DNA of 64,000 bases, taken from positions 47,332 to 111,331 of the forward strand of contig NZ_JADPVH010000001.1 in assembly GCF_026932795.1 (NCBI RefSeq), written 5' to 3'. Positions 7,831-16,122 of this stretch are shown here, one piece after another; the stretch's first letter is position 1, and the number at the start of each line of letters is the position of its first letter. The position numbers were made by a program, and so were the translations under genes. The DNA is from Paenarthrobacter sp. Z7-10 (GTDB taxonomy: Bacteria; Actinomycetota; Actinomycetes; Actinomycetales; Micrococcaceae). Below the pieces are notes generated by a model. That model did not search any database. It was given only the letters and a program-made list of their open reading frames with translations, and was not told the DNA's origin.

Positions 7831-9057
7831 TTAAATCCGCGGCCTGCGGGCCCAGCGCCGGGCCTTCAGCGCCAGGTGCAGCTCCAGCCTTACCTGCCCG
7901 TGCAGCGGATCGGCTCCGATCAGGGCCCGGATCCGTGCAAGGCGGTTATAGACGCTGCTGCGGTGCAGGTGCAGACGGTCGGCCACATCCTGGACGGCCG
8001 AGTTGTTGTCGTACAGCAGTTCCAACACCGGCAGGAGCTCCGCGTTCCGATCCCGATCGGCCAACGTCCGGAAATGTACCGAGGACAGCTGCTCCCAACT
8101 TCCCGCCGCCAGCAGCTGATAGACACCGGTGGACCGGCAGTCCACCAGTTCGCCGAGCTGCGGATCGACCGCTGCCGCCTGGGCGGCAAGTTTCGACTGG
8201 AGGAAGGCCTGTGGAAATCGCCGGGGATCGGCAAACGATTCACTGATCCCCAAGATAATGCGCTGCACCGGTCGGCCCGAGCGTTTAGCCAGCTCCAGCT
8301 GGTACCTGACCAGGACGGCCGCATGGCTGGCCCGGCCGGCCGACTCGCGGAACAGCAGCACGGCATGGGTGTCGGTGCCGGCGCTGAACAGCGCCGCGTC
8401 CACGCCAATGCTGGCCTGCAGCGCCGCGCTGCGGTGAATTAGGGTGGCCGCCAACGGATCTGCGGAGGCATCATCGGCCCCTGCCGCGGCCGACCCGCCG
8501 TCGACCTCCAATGCCGTGACCAACTGCCACGGCCCCCGTCCATGCACCTGGGTCCAGTCCGCAACGTTCGCGATGGCCGTCGTGCCGCCGGCGCAGGCGG
8601 CCAGGAATTCCTGTTCGCGCCGGCGGCGATGCTCCGATTCGGCGGTATTGGAGTCCAGCAGCAGGGAGGCCAGCAGGTCCACCTCGTTGCGCACCTGCGG
8701 CAACTGCGCCAGGATGGCCGTCGCGGACTGCTCCGCTGCATCCTGCTGCACCCACAAATATCCCACCCGGAACCCGCGCACCAGCAGCGGAACGCAGACC
8801 CGGCCCAACATGCCAAGCTCGGAGTTGGCGGGAACGACGACGGGGCGCACGGCGGCGGCGATGCCGTGTGAAAGCTGCCAGGCACTCACATCCAGCGGAA
8901 CCCGCTTGCTGAGCAAAAAATTCACCCGAACCCGATCGGCATGGGACTGGTTGGAGCTGTAGGCCAACAGCACGCCATCCAGATCCTCGAGCGAGAGCCC
9001 GCGGCCAAGCTTGAGCGCCGCGGCCTCCACCAGCAGTTCAACGTCGACGTTCGGCAT
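7831..9057 (-). CDS. PucR/CdaR-type transcriptional regulator, likely controls ald
   Basis: A 408-residue regulator whose C-terminus is the PucR helix-turn-helix: LELLYDNNSAVQDVADRLHL followed by HRSSVYNRLARIRALIG (about residues 340-385). The middle region carries a GGDEF-like fold without catalytic motifs, as in CdaR proteins, and the N-terminus is a sensor-like domain. It is transcribed away from alanine dehydrogenase with a 208-bp shared control region. In Bacillus subtilis the PucR-type protein AdeR activates ald, and this layout suggests the same job here; that is inference from family and position. A TAGGCT hexamer six bases before the ATG points to a leaderless mRNA. Confidence 0.85.
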   Translation of the reverse strand: MPNVDVELLVEAAALKLGRGLSLEDLDGVLLAYSSNQSHADRVRVNFLLSKRVPLDVSAWQLSHGIAAAVRPVVVPANSELGMLGRVCVPLLVRGFRVGYLWVQQDAAEQSATAILAQLPQVRNEVDLLASLLLDSNTAESEHRRRREQEFLAACAGGTTAIANVADWTQVHGRGPWQLVTALEVDGGSAAAGADDASADPLAATLIHRSAALQASIGVDAALFSAGTDTHAVLLFRESAGRASHAAVLVRYQLELAKRSGRPVQRIILGISESFADPRRFPQAFLQSKLAAQAAAVDPQLGELVDCRSTGVYQLLAAGSWEQLSSVHFRTLADRDRNAELLPVLELLYDNNSAVQDVADRLHLHRSSVYNRLARIRALIGADPLHGQVRLELHLALKARRWARRPRI

Positions 9058-9063
9058 GCCTGC

Positions 9064-9069
9064 AGCCTA
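9064..9069 (-). promoter_or_regulatory. Leaderless-type -10 element (TAGGCT, N6, ATG)
   Basis: TAGGCT on the minus strand lies six bases before the ATG of the PucR-type regulator at 9057. No purine-rich ribosome-binding site is better placed. Confidence 0.6.
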
Positions 9070-9265
9070 CCGTTTCGTGGCTACAGCAGAGGACACCTGA
9101 CGCCCTGCAACGCGACATGTGTCGAGGTTTGTTTCTCCGGAACCCCGGAATGGCGGGGATCTGTTGCTCATCCCCGGGAAGCTCCGGTGTCTGCCCGCTC
9201 ACAATCGGGCCTATTCTTGGTCCGTACGTTTTTCCCGCGGCGGCCAACAGAGCACGGAGTTTCCC

Positions 9266-10378
9266 ATGATCATCGGCGTTCCCAAGGAAATCAAGAATAA
9301 CGAATTCCGCGTGGCCATCACCGCGTCAGGCGTCCACGAGTTCACGACTCACGGACATACCGTGCTGGTCGAGAAGGGTGCGGGCTTTGGTTCCAGCATC
9401 ACGGACGAGGAATACGCTGCTGCGGGCGCGGAACTGGTCGATGCGGCCGCTGACGTCTGGGGGCGCGCGGAGATGCTGATGAAGGTCAAAGAGCCGATCG
9501 CCTCCGAGTACGCCTATTTCCGCAAGGGTCTGGTGCTGTTCACGTATCTGCACCTTGCAGCGGAGCCGGAGCTCACGGCGGCGCTGATCTCCGCCGGCGT
9601 CACGGCCATTGCCTATGAGACGGTCCAGGAGGGCCGCTCGCTGCCGCTGCTGGCGCCGATGTCCGAGGTAGCCGGCCGGCTGTCCGTCCAGGTTGGTGCG
9701 CAATCTTTGATGGCGCCCGCCGGCGGTCCCGGCATCCTGCTGGGCGGCGTGCCTGGCGTCCGTCCGGCAAAAGTTGTGGTGCTGGGGGCCGGTGTTGCCG
9801 GCACCAATGCCGCCGCGATGGCCCTGGGTGCCGGCGCCGAGGTGACCATCCTGGATATTAACATCAACCGGCTGCGCGAATTGGACGCCATTTACCAGGG
9901 CAAGCTCAAGACGGTCGCCTCCAACACCTTGGAGATCGAGCGGTCGCTCCTTGAGGCGGATCTGGTGATCGGCTCGGTCCTCATCCCCGGGGCCAAAGCG
10001 CCGAAACTGGTGACCAACAATCTCGTTTCCCGGATGAAGCCGGGCTCGGTGCTGGTGGATATCGCGGTGGACCAGGGCGGCTGTTTCGAGGATTCGCACC
10101 CCACTACCCACGAGAATCCGACCTTCCTGGTGCACAACTCGCTGTTCTACTGCGTCGCCAACATGCCCGGCGCCGTGCCGAACACCTCCACCTACGCGCT
10201 GACCAACGTCACGCTGCGCTACGCCGTCGCGCTGGCCAATCTCGGCGTGAAGGCAGCCCTGCAGCGGGACCCGGCATTGGCAGCCGGACTCAACGTTGCC
10301 GGCGGCAAGGTCACCCATCACTCGGTCTCCACCGCCCACGGCCTGGATCTCGCAGCGGAGTGGTCCGAGCTCGTCTGA
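9266..10378 (+). CDS. ald: Alanine dehydrogenase
   Basis: A 370-residue enzyme that converts L-alanine and NAD+ to pyruvate, ammonium and NADH. The start at 9266 gives MIIGVPKEIKNNEFRVAI, the family N-terminus, and the length equals that of known Ald proteins. The active-site residues known from mycobacterial Ald fall in register: Arg15, Lys75 in KVKEP and His96 in TYLHLA. The NAD-binding glycines read VVLGAGVAGTNAA. A weak GGAG precedes the ATG. The longer open frame upstream is not needed. The divergent PucR-type gene is the likely regulator, giving induction by alanine if it acts like AdeR. A hairpin follows the stop. Confidence 0.96.
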   Translation: MIIGVPKEIKNNEFRVAITASGVHEFTTHGHTVLVEKGAGFGSSITDEEYAAAGAELVDAAADVWGRAEMLMKVKEPIASEYAYFRKGLVLFTYLHLAAEPELTAALISAGVTAIAYETVQEGRSLPLLAPMSEVAGRLSVQVGAQSLMAPAGGPGILLGGVPGVRPAKVVVLGAGVAGTNAAAMALGAGAEVTILDININRLRELDAIYQGKLKTVASNTLEIERSLLEADLVIGSVLIPGAKAPKLVTNNLVSRMKPGSVLVDIAVDQGGCFEDSHPTTHENPTFLVHNSLFYCVANMPGAVPNTSTYALTNVTLRYAVALANLGVKAALQRDPALAAGLNVAGGKVTHHSVSTAHGLDLAAEWSELV

Positions 10379-10405
10379 GGCAGCTGCCGCCCACCTGCCG
10401 GATCA

Positions 10406-10446
10406 ATGGAGGGCGACGACCGTGCACGCCCGCCGTCGCTCTCCAT
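10406..10446 (+). terminator. Stem-loop after ald
   Basis: Arms ATGGAGGGCGACG (10406-10418) and CGTCGCTCTCCAT (10434-10446) pair over 13 positions with one G-U wobble and a 15-base loop. It lies 28 bases after the ald stop. No U-run follows, so it may end transcription weakly or only stabilise the 3' end. Confidence 0.5.
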
Positions 10447-10532
10447 CTGGCGGAGGTCACGGCGGCATGGTCGTTGTGTCCCCGATGGAGCTCTTTGGAA
10501 AACTTTTGATGCCTGTGCAGCAACATAGGCGG

Positions 10533-10538
10533 TAGTCT
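10533..10538 (+). promoter_or_regulatory. Leaderless-type -10 element (TAGTCT, N6, GTG)
   Basis: TAGTCT is followed by six bases and the GTG at 10545 of the aminotransferase. No ribosome-binding site is present, which supports both the GTG start and a leaderless mRNA. Confidence 0.6.
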
Positions 10539-10544
10539 GTTCTT

Positions 10545-11885
10545 GTGACTGAGCAAACTACACGCGCCAATGATGCCGCCGCCGCCCGCCCAACCCTCTC
10601 CGGCACCGCGGATGTCCTCCCGGTGGAGGCCACCGAGGCGATAGCCCGGGCCCAGGCGGTCAGCACCGGTGGCATTCACCCGCATGAGGTGCTGCTGTCC
10701 GCGCGGGCGGCCAACATTAAGCAGTCGGCGGTCCGCGACGTTTTCGAGATTTCGATGCAGCCCGGGCTCGTCTCCCTGGCCGGTGGAAACCCTTACCTGC
10801 AGTCGCTCCCCTTGGCCGAATTGGGCCGGGTGGCCGAGCGGATAATCGCGGAGCAGGGGCTTGAAGCGCTGCAGTACGGCGGAGGTCAGGGGCTCCTGGA
10901 ACTTCGCCGGCAGATCTGCGCGGTGATGGCCGAAGAGGGCATTACCGATGCCGATCCCGAGAACGTGGTGATCACGGCCGGCTCACAGTCCGCGCAGGAC
11001 GTGGCGGCCAAGGTGTTCTGCGATCCCGGGGACGTGGTCCTGATCGAGGACCCCACGTACGTGGGCGCGCTGAACACCTTCGAGGCCTATCAGGTGGACG
11101 TCCAGGCCGTGGCGGTCGACGAGGACGGGTTGGTTCCAGCGGAGCTGCGGCGGCGGATCGAGGAAATCACGGCCGCGGGCAAGACGATCAAGATGTTGTA
11201 CACCATTCCCAGCTTCAACAATCCCTCCGGCGTCACCCTGTCCCCGAACCGGCGGCAGGAAATTGTGGACATCTGCCGCGGGGCGAACATCCTGGTCCTG
11301 GAGGACAACCCATACGGACTGCTTCGGTTCGACGGCGATGTGCAGGCACCGTTGCGTGCCGGAAATCCCGACGATGTGCTCTACCTGGGCTCATTTTCGA
11401 AGATCTTCGCCCCGGGCCTGCGGATCGGCTGGGCCCTGGTGCCCGCCCACCTGAAGCAGCGTTTCTACCTGGCCAGCGAGGCGGTGACGTTGTGCCCGCC
11501 GTCGTTCAATCAGATGCTGGTTTCGGCATACTTCCGCGACTTCGACTGGAAAGGGCAGATCCGCACTTACCGGGCGCTCTACCAGGACCGCTGCCAGGCC
11601 ATGCTCGATGCCTTGGAGCAGCACATGCCGGCCGGCGTCAGCTGGACCAAACCCGCCGGTGGATTCTTCATCTGGCTGACGCTCCCCGCCCAGATTGATA
11701 CCTACCCACTGCTGCAGCAGGGCATAGACGCCGGTGTTGTCTTCGTCCCCGGCGCCGCTTTCACCTCGGTTGAAGGGCCCAGCAATAAATTGCGACTGGC
11801 CTTCAGCTCCGCCACGGAGGACAACATCCGCGAGGGTGTGCGCCGACTCGCACCGGTGCTCGCGGCAGCCTGCAGCGGCAACTGA
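10545..11885 (+). CDS. PLP-dependent class I/II aminotransferase (2-aminoadipate aminotransferase-like)
   Basis: A 446-residue fold-type I aminotransferase. The substrate-side motif GGNPYLQSLPL, the PLP-ring region GSQSAQDVAAKVF, the Asn/Pro motif PSFNNPSGV and the Schiff-base lysine Lys286 in SFSKIFAPGLRIGW are all visible. The pattern matches the LysN/ARO8/MocR-catalytic group, which act on 2-aminoadipate, aromatic or branched-chain amino acids. There is no helix-turn-helix domain, so it is not a MocR regulator. The N-terminal 45 residues are Ala-rich and probably disordered. It sits between alanine dehydrogenase and an oxoacid dehydrogenase-like operon transcribed towards it, so amino-acid nitrogen metabolism is the common theme. 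Confidence 0.88.
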   Translation: MTEQTTRANDAAAARPTLSGTADVLPVEATEAIARAQAVSTGGIHPHEVLLSARAANIKQSAVRDVFEISMQPGLVSLAGGNPYLQSLPLAELGRVAERIIAEQGLEALQYGGGQGLLELRRQICAVMAEEGITDADPENVVITAGSQSAQDVAAKVFCDPGDVVLIEDPTYVGALNTFEAYQVDVQAVAVDEDGLVPAELRRRIEEITAAGKTIKMLYTIPSFNNPSGVTLSPNRRQEIVDICRGANILVLEDNPYGLLRFDGDVQAPLRAGNPDDVLYLGSFSKIFAPGLRIGWALVPAHLKQRFYLASEAVTLCPPSFNQMLVSAYFRDFDWKGQIRTYRALYQDRCQAMLDALEQHMPAGVSWTKPAGGFFIWLTLPAQIDTYPLLQQGIDAGVVFVPGAAFTSVEGPSNKLRLAFSSATEDNIREGVRRLAPVLAAACSGN

Positions 11886-11897
11886 GGGTCCCGCTGG

Positions 11898-12341
11898 CTA
11901 ACCGCGGGTTAGGGCAGCGGTGGATGTGCCCTGCGGCGGCAGCTGAAGATGAATCGGCGACGCCGGATCCGCAGCCGGTGGCTCCTCCATCGGGACCGTT
12001 TTCGGGAATCCTTTGACCGGGACCAGCCGTCCGGCAGCGTCCTCGGGGATGGATTGATGCGCCAATCCCTGCGCCGGGACCACCTGCCGGCCGATGACCA
12101 GGATGGGTGTCCCGACGGCAGCCCGCTGTCCCTCCTGGACCAGGATCCGGGCCACCACTCCTGCGAACGGGGCGGGCAGCGCCAGACGAGAGGTGGCCGT
12201 TTCGACCTCCACCAGGACGTCGTCGAACGCCACCACGCCGCCCTCCATGACCTTCCAGGAGACGATCTGCGCGTCTGTCACGCCCGCTCCTAATTCGGGC
12301 AGACACAACGTAGCGGTGCTGGGCGTTCCCGGGTCAACCAC
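11898..12341 (-). CDS. Lipoyl/biotinyl-domain protein lacking the modified lysine and any E2 catalytic domain
   Basis: A 147-residue protein with one lipoyl-type domain (about residues 10-88): LPELGAGVTDAQIVSWKVME, then VEVETATSRLALPAPFAGVV and GTPILVIG. In working E2 proteins the hairpin carries a lysine (EVETDKA or EVETAKS) that receives lipoate; here the position reads E-T-A-T-S, so the lysine is replaced by threonine. After a short Pro-rich tail the gene stops; there is no subunit-binding domain and no acyltransferase domain, which normally add about 280 residues. It is the last gene of an E1 alpha-E1 beta operon, nine bases after E1 beta, exactly where E2 belongs. It may be a degenerate E2 stump or a structural subunit. 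Confidence 0.82.
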   Translation of the reverse strand: MVDPGTPSTATLCLPELGAGVTDAQIVSWKVMEGGVVAFDDVLVEVETATSRLALPAPFAGVVARILVQEGQRAAVGTPILVIGRQVVPAQGLAHQSIPEDAAGRLVPVKGFPKTVPMEEPPAADPASPIHLQLPPQGTSTAALTRG

Positions 12342-12350
12342 GCGGCTCCC

Positions 12351-13325
12351 TCAGTAGGCCAACGCGCGGTCGAGGGCCTCCAGCAGGCGGTCAACATCCG
12401 GAAGGTAGTGCTCCTCCACTCGCGCCACCGGGTAAGGCATATGGAATCCCCCCACGCGCAGCACCGGGGATTCCAGTGCGTAGAAGCACCGTTCGCTGAT
12501 CCGGGCCGCGATTTCACCGCCGACTCCGCCAAAGGTGGGTGCCTCATGGGCAACGATCAACCGTCCGGTCTTCTCGACGGAGGTGCTGACCGTTTCGAAA
12601 TCCATCGGCGAAATGGAGCGCAGATCGATCACCTCAACGCTGTGGCCGTCCTCCTCCGCTGCGTCCGCAGCGGCCAACGCCACCGGAACCAAGGGCCCGT
12701 AGACCACGATCGTGGCATCCGTCCCCGGATGGATCACCCGCGCCTGGAAGGGATCGAGGCCAGGGTCGTCCGTGTTGATCTCACCCTTTTGCCAGTATCG
12801 GCGCTTGGGCTCAAAGACTATGACTGGATCGGGACACGCGGCCGCCTGCTGAATCATCCAATAGGCGTCGTGGGCGTTGGAGGGGGAAATGATGCGCAGT
12901 CCAGCGGTGTGCGCAAACAGCGCTTCCGGTGACTCGGAATGATGCTCAATGGAACCAATCCCACCGCCGTAAGGGATGCGGATCACCACCGGGGTACTGA
13001 GCTGGCCGGCGCTGCGGGCATGGATCTTGGCCAGTTGGGTGGTGATCTGATTGAACCCGGGAAACACGAAACCATCGAACTGGATTTCGCAGATCGGGTG
13101 GTAGCCCCGCAGCGCCAACCCAATGGCGGTGCCGATGATGCCAGCTTCGGCCAGGGGTGTGTCCACCACACGGTCCGCGCCAAATTCCTTCTTCAACCCC
13201 TCCGTCACCCGGTAAACGCCGCCTAAGGCACCGATATCCTCCCCCATCAGCAGCGCCTTGGGATTGTTTTTCAGAGTGGCCCGCAAACCTTCATTGATGG
13301 CCTTGGCTATGGTCATGGTGGTCAT
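12351..13325 (-). CDS. 2-oxoacid dehydrogenase E1 component, beta subunit
   Basis: A 324-residue transketolase-like subunit that, with E1 alpha, decarboxylates a 2-oxoacid on thiamine diphosphate. Visible are MGEDIGALGGVYRVTEGLKK, with the Glu that activates the cofactor, the pyrimidine-binding region with GLALRGYHPICEIQF, and the C-terminal transketolase domain LIVAHEAPTFGGVGGEIAAR. Length and motifs fit branched-chain 2-oxoacid or pyruvate dehydrogenase E1 beta. It overlaps the E1 alpha stop by four bases (ATGA), so the subunits are coupled. The partner E2 in this operon is incomplete, so the enzyme probably borrows E2 and E3 from elsewhere. Confidence 0.93.
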   Translation of the reverse strand: MTTMTIAKAINEGLRATLKNNPKALLMGEDIGALGGVYRVTEGLKKEFGADRVVDTPLAEAGIIGTAIGLALRGYHPICEIQFDGFVFPGFNQITTQLAKIHARSAGQLSTPVVIRIPYGGGIGSIEHHSESPEALFAHTAGLRIISPSNAHDAYWMIQQAAACPDPVIVFEPKRRYWQKGEINTDDPGLDPFQARVIHPGTDATIVVYGPLVPVALAAADAAEEDGHSVEVIDLRSISPMDFETVSTSVEKTGRLIVAHEAPTFGGVGGEIAARISERCFYALESPVLRVGGFHMPYPVARVEEHYLPDVDRLLEALDRALAY

Positions 13326-14539
13326 GCGGCGCCGCCATTTCGCTCGTCGACGGATTCCGCGGCATCAGGAAAGCTGGCTTGGTAGCGCTCAACCCACTCG
13401 AGTTCCTCTGTCACCAGTGGATGCGCCTGGGCGTAAACCTGGGCGAAGGAGGCGCGGATGTCAGGCACCGTCATGGCGAGCGTCGCCTTCCGGAGGTAGC
13501 CTGCCAGCTCATCGCCATCGGCGCGTATCCCGGCGAAAAAGGCGTCATCGACAAGGTTTTCCTTGCGCAGGTACGTCTCCAACCGGACCAGGGGGTCCTT
13601 GGCGCGCCACTTGTCCTCCTCCGCCGCCAACCGGTATTTGGTGGGATCGTCCGCCGTCGTGTGAGCCCCGAGCCGATAGGTGAACGCTTCGATCAGCACC
13701 GGCCCTGCTCCCGACCGGGCGTGCTCAAGGGCCCACTGGGAAACGGCATGCACGGCCAGCACATCGTTGCCGTCAACCCGGATGCCGGGGAAACCATACC
13801 CGGCGGCGCGGTTCACCAGCGGAACCCTGGACTGTACTTCGGAAGGCACCGAAATGGCCCAGTGATTGTTTTGGCAAAAGAACACAACGGGCGCCTGAAA
13901 CGAAGCGGCAAAAACCATGGATTCGTGAACGTCTCCCTCGGAACTGGCTCCGTCCCCGAAATAAGCCATCACGGCCGCCGGCACCGCATCCGGGTCCGAA
14001 GCAAGATCGCGCTGGATACCCATGGCGTATCCCACCGCGTGCAGGGTCTGTACGGCCAGCACCAGCGTGTACAGATGAAAGTTGGTGTCCTTGGGATTCC
14101 AGCCACCGTGGGAAATGCCGCGGAACAGCCGCAGCAGCTGCGCCAGGTCCACACCACGCGTCAGGGCCACGCCGTGCTCCCGGTAGGTGGGGAAAATGTA
14201 ATCCTGCGGCTCGCTCGCCTGCCCGGATCCGATCTGGGCTGCCTCCTGCCCGGTGAGCGGCACCCAAAGGGCAAGCTCGCCCTGACGCTGCAGGGCTGTC
14301 GCCTCCTGGTCAAAGCGGCGGATGGTTGCCATATCCCGATAGAAACTGCGGAGCTTTTCCGCGTCCAGACGCTGCAGGTAAGGGCTGAACGTCCCGTCGT
14401 GATGCAGGTTTCCGTGTTCGTCCAGCAGTTGCACCATGTGCACTTCCGGGGCCCCCGCCTCCGCTTCCGCCAAGGCTTCCCTGGCGTCATCGGGACCGGT
14501 CAGATCAAATTCCGTGGTGGGTAATTGCGCTTCGGCCAC
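13322..14539 (-). CDS. 2-oxoacid dehydrogenase E1 component, alpha subunit
   Basis: About 405 residues; binds thiamine diphosphate through the motif starting YFGDGASSEGDVHE and ending in CQNNHWAIS. The HHG-like substrate region reads RLGAHTTADDPTKYR, and the central helix pattern is that of branched-chain 2-oxoacid dehydrogenase E1 alpha. I prefer the GTG at 14539, which follows GAGGAGA closely, over the GTG at 14575, which has no ribosome-binding site. Substrate choice between branched-chain oxoacids and pyruvate is not certain from sequence. A dyad at 14587-14622 lies just upstream and may hold an operator. Confidence 0.92.
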   Translation of the reverse strand: MAEAQLPTTEFDLTGPDDAREALAEAEAGAPEVHMVQLLDEHGNLHHDGTFSPYLQRLDAEKLRSFYRDMATIRRFDQEATALQRQGELALWVPLTGQEAAQIGSGQASEPQDYIFPTYREHGVALTRGVDLAQLLRLFRGISHGGWNPKDTNFHLYTLVLAVQTLHAVGYAMGIQRDLASDPDAVPAAVMAYFGDGASSEGDVHESMVFAASFQAPVVFFCQNNHWAISVPSEVQSRVPLVNRAAGYGFPGIRVDGNDVLAVHAVSQWALEHARSGAGPVLIEAFTYRLGAHTTADDPTKYRLAAEEDKWRAKDPLVRLETYLRKENLVDDAFFAGIRADGDELAGYLRKATLAMTVPDIRASFAQVYAQAHPLVTEELEWVERYQASFPDAAESVDERNGGAA

Positions 14540-14586
14540 ATCTCTCCTCGCCCGCCGCATCCACCGGACCGGCACCCATTACGGAC

Positions 14587-14622
14587 ATATGCCCGGCGCA
14601 ACATACATAACGGCCGGCATAT
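14587..14622. promoter_or_regulatory. Inverted repeat before the E1 operon
   Basis: ATATGCCCGGC (14587-14597) and GCCGGCATAT (14613-14622) pair over ten positions with one unpaired C. The dyad lies upstream of E1 alpha in the 143-bp gap after the hisC-type gene, a likely place for an operator. The binding protein is unknown; Lrp-type regulators often control such operons. Confidence 0.45.
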
Positions 14623-14682
14623 ATCCACTGACTATTTGGTCTACTGTAGCGGTCGGGTGTCCCCGGCCCGCTGTCCTGAAGG

Positions 14683-15804
14683 CTAGAAACTCAGCGGCGC
14701 TTTTGTATATTCGGCACAGAGTTCCAGGAACCGCGAGTTGGCCTCGACCTCTCCGATGCTCACCCGAACTCCCTCATTGCCGAAGGCCCGGACCGAAAGT
14801 GCCTTTCGCTCGGCCAGCGCCGCAAATTCGGAGCTGTTACTGCCGAGGTTGAGCCAGACAAAATTCCCCTGCGCGTCGGGAACACTCCACCCCAACTCTT
14901 TCAGGCCAGCCGCCACCCGCTCCCGCTCGTCCACCAAGCTTTGCACCCTCTCCGCAACTTGGTCGTAATGCTGCAGGGAGGTTACAGCTGCGTGCTCGGC
15001 GACCGTGGACACACTGAACGGTGTAGCCGCCACCCGCAGGTACTGGGTCAGTTCGGGCCGGGACACCGAGTACCCCACCCGTAGTCCAGCCAAACCATGA
15101 GCCTTGGAGAAGGTCCTCAGGACCACGACGTTCGGGTACTTGCGGTACATGGCGATGCCGTCCACGGCGTCCTCGTCGCGGACGAACTCCAGGTACGCCT
15201 CGTCGATCACTATGACAACGTCCGATGGAACGGCTTGGATGAAGTTTTCGACCTCGGCCGTGCGCAGAATGGGCCCGGTGGGGTTGTTGGGCGTGCACAG
15301 CAGTATCACACGGGTTCGCACCGTGACAGCCGCCGCCATGGTCTGAAGGTCATGGGTGCCGTCGGGGTGGAGTGGAATCTGGACGCTTTCGGCCCCCGCG
15401 AGCCCCACGCAAATCGGGTACGCCTCAAAAGAACGCCAGGCGTAGATCACTTCGTCGGCCTTACCGTCGTCGTTTTGGCCGGCAAAGGTGGCCAGCAGCT
15501 GGTTCAAGGCACCAAGGCTGCCTGCGCCCGCCACGATGTCCGACGCAGGCACGTCAAGGAAACGCCCTAGTTCGGTGCGCAGAGTGGTGCTCAGCGAATC
15601 CGGATAACGGTTAACGTCGGTCCGGGAACTGATGGCCTCCAGGACGGCGGGAATCGGGCCAAGCGGATTTTCGTTTGACGAAAGTTTAAAGCTCTGCAGC
15701 CCCTCGACGACAACGGGCGGCTTCCCGGCGGCGTAGCTGGGCAGTTTGCCCAGAACCGGGCGGGGCGCGATGGCAGCAACGGTGCGGGGGTTCTCAGTAG
15801 ACAT
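14683..15804 (-). CDS. hisC: Histidinol-phosphate / aromatic amino acid aminotransferase (HisC family)
   Basis: A 373-residue PLP aminotransferase of the HisC family, which makes histidinol phosphate from imidazole acetol phosphate or, in the Pat subgroup of actinobacteria, transaminates aromatic oxoacids. Motifs: SSNENPLGP near residue 42, the PLP contacts in CTPNNPTGPI and DEAYLEF, and the Schiff-base Lys234 in RTFSKAHGLAGLRVG. The gene is not in a his operon. It lies upstream of the E1 operon in the same direction, so the Pat role is as likely as HisC. A TAGGCT hexamer six bases before the ATG suggests a leaderless mRNA. Confidence 0.9.
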   Translation of the reverse strand: MSTENPRTVAAIAPRPVLGKLPSYAAGKPPVVVEGLQSFKLSSNENPLGPIPAVLEAISSRTDVNRYPDSLSTTLRTELGRFLDVPASDIVAGAGSLGALNQLLATFAGQNDDGKADEVIYAWRSFEAYPICVGLAGAESVQIPLHPDGTHDLQTMAAAVTVRTRVILLCTPNNPTGPILRTAEVENFIQAVPSDVVIVIDEAYLEFVRDEDAVDGIAMYRKYPNVVVLRTFSKAHGLAGLRVGYSVSRPELTQYLRVAATPFSVSTVAEHAAVTSLQHYDQVAERVQSLVDERERVAAGLKELGWSVPDAQGNFVWLNLGSNSSEFAALAERKALSVRAFGNEGVRVSIGEVEANSRFLELCAEYTKAPLSF

Positions 15805-15810
15805 AATTAC

Positions 15811-15816
15811 AGCCTA
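15811..15816 (-). promoter_or_regulatory. Leaderless-type -10 element (TAGGCT, N6, ATG)
   Basis: TAGGCT on the minus strand lies six bases before the ATG at 15804 of the hisC-type gene. The intervening GTAATT is not a ribosome-binding site. Confidence 0.65.
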
Positions 15817-16122
15817 AACCTCCGCGGCCAGCGGCTCTTCGCCTTGATCCACCGATGTCATTTGGGGTTGATCGGCGCTTTAAACCCGAGATGCCCATCT
15901 TTTCAGAGAAAGCCGGACTTACCACAGCTCAAATTCTCTGAAGAAGTAGGGACATCTCGCAGATGCAAGTTTCCATAGCCGGCGCTAAGCATCCTGGCGC
16001 GCCGACTCAAAAGTCAGCGCGGAATCCGGGGCCGTCGTTCAAAGCGTTGACCACCTATCGGAACGCTGTTAGCTTTTCCTGTTACGAAGTGATTTCGGCG
16101 ATCTTCGATCGGGAGTGCCGTT
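15817..16122. other. Intergenic region with a 9-bp perfect inverted repeat
   Basis: No gene is seen in this divergent gap. It holds TTCAGAGAA (15902-15910) and TTCTCTGAA (15934-15942), a perfect 9-bp inverted repeat with a 23-base spacer. Further right is a shorter interrupted hairpin with GACT (16007-16010) and AGTC (16015-16018) flanked on each side by GCGC. Either could be an operator for the flanking genes. Confidence 0.4.

Noticed and set aside
12351..14539. Acetoin dehydrogenase
   Set aside because: E1 motifs fit, but no acetoin gene or intact E2 is next to it, and branched-chain oxoacid or pyruvate roles fit equally.
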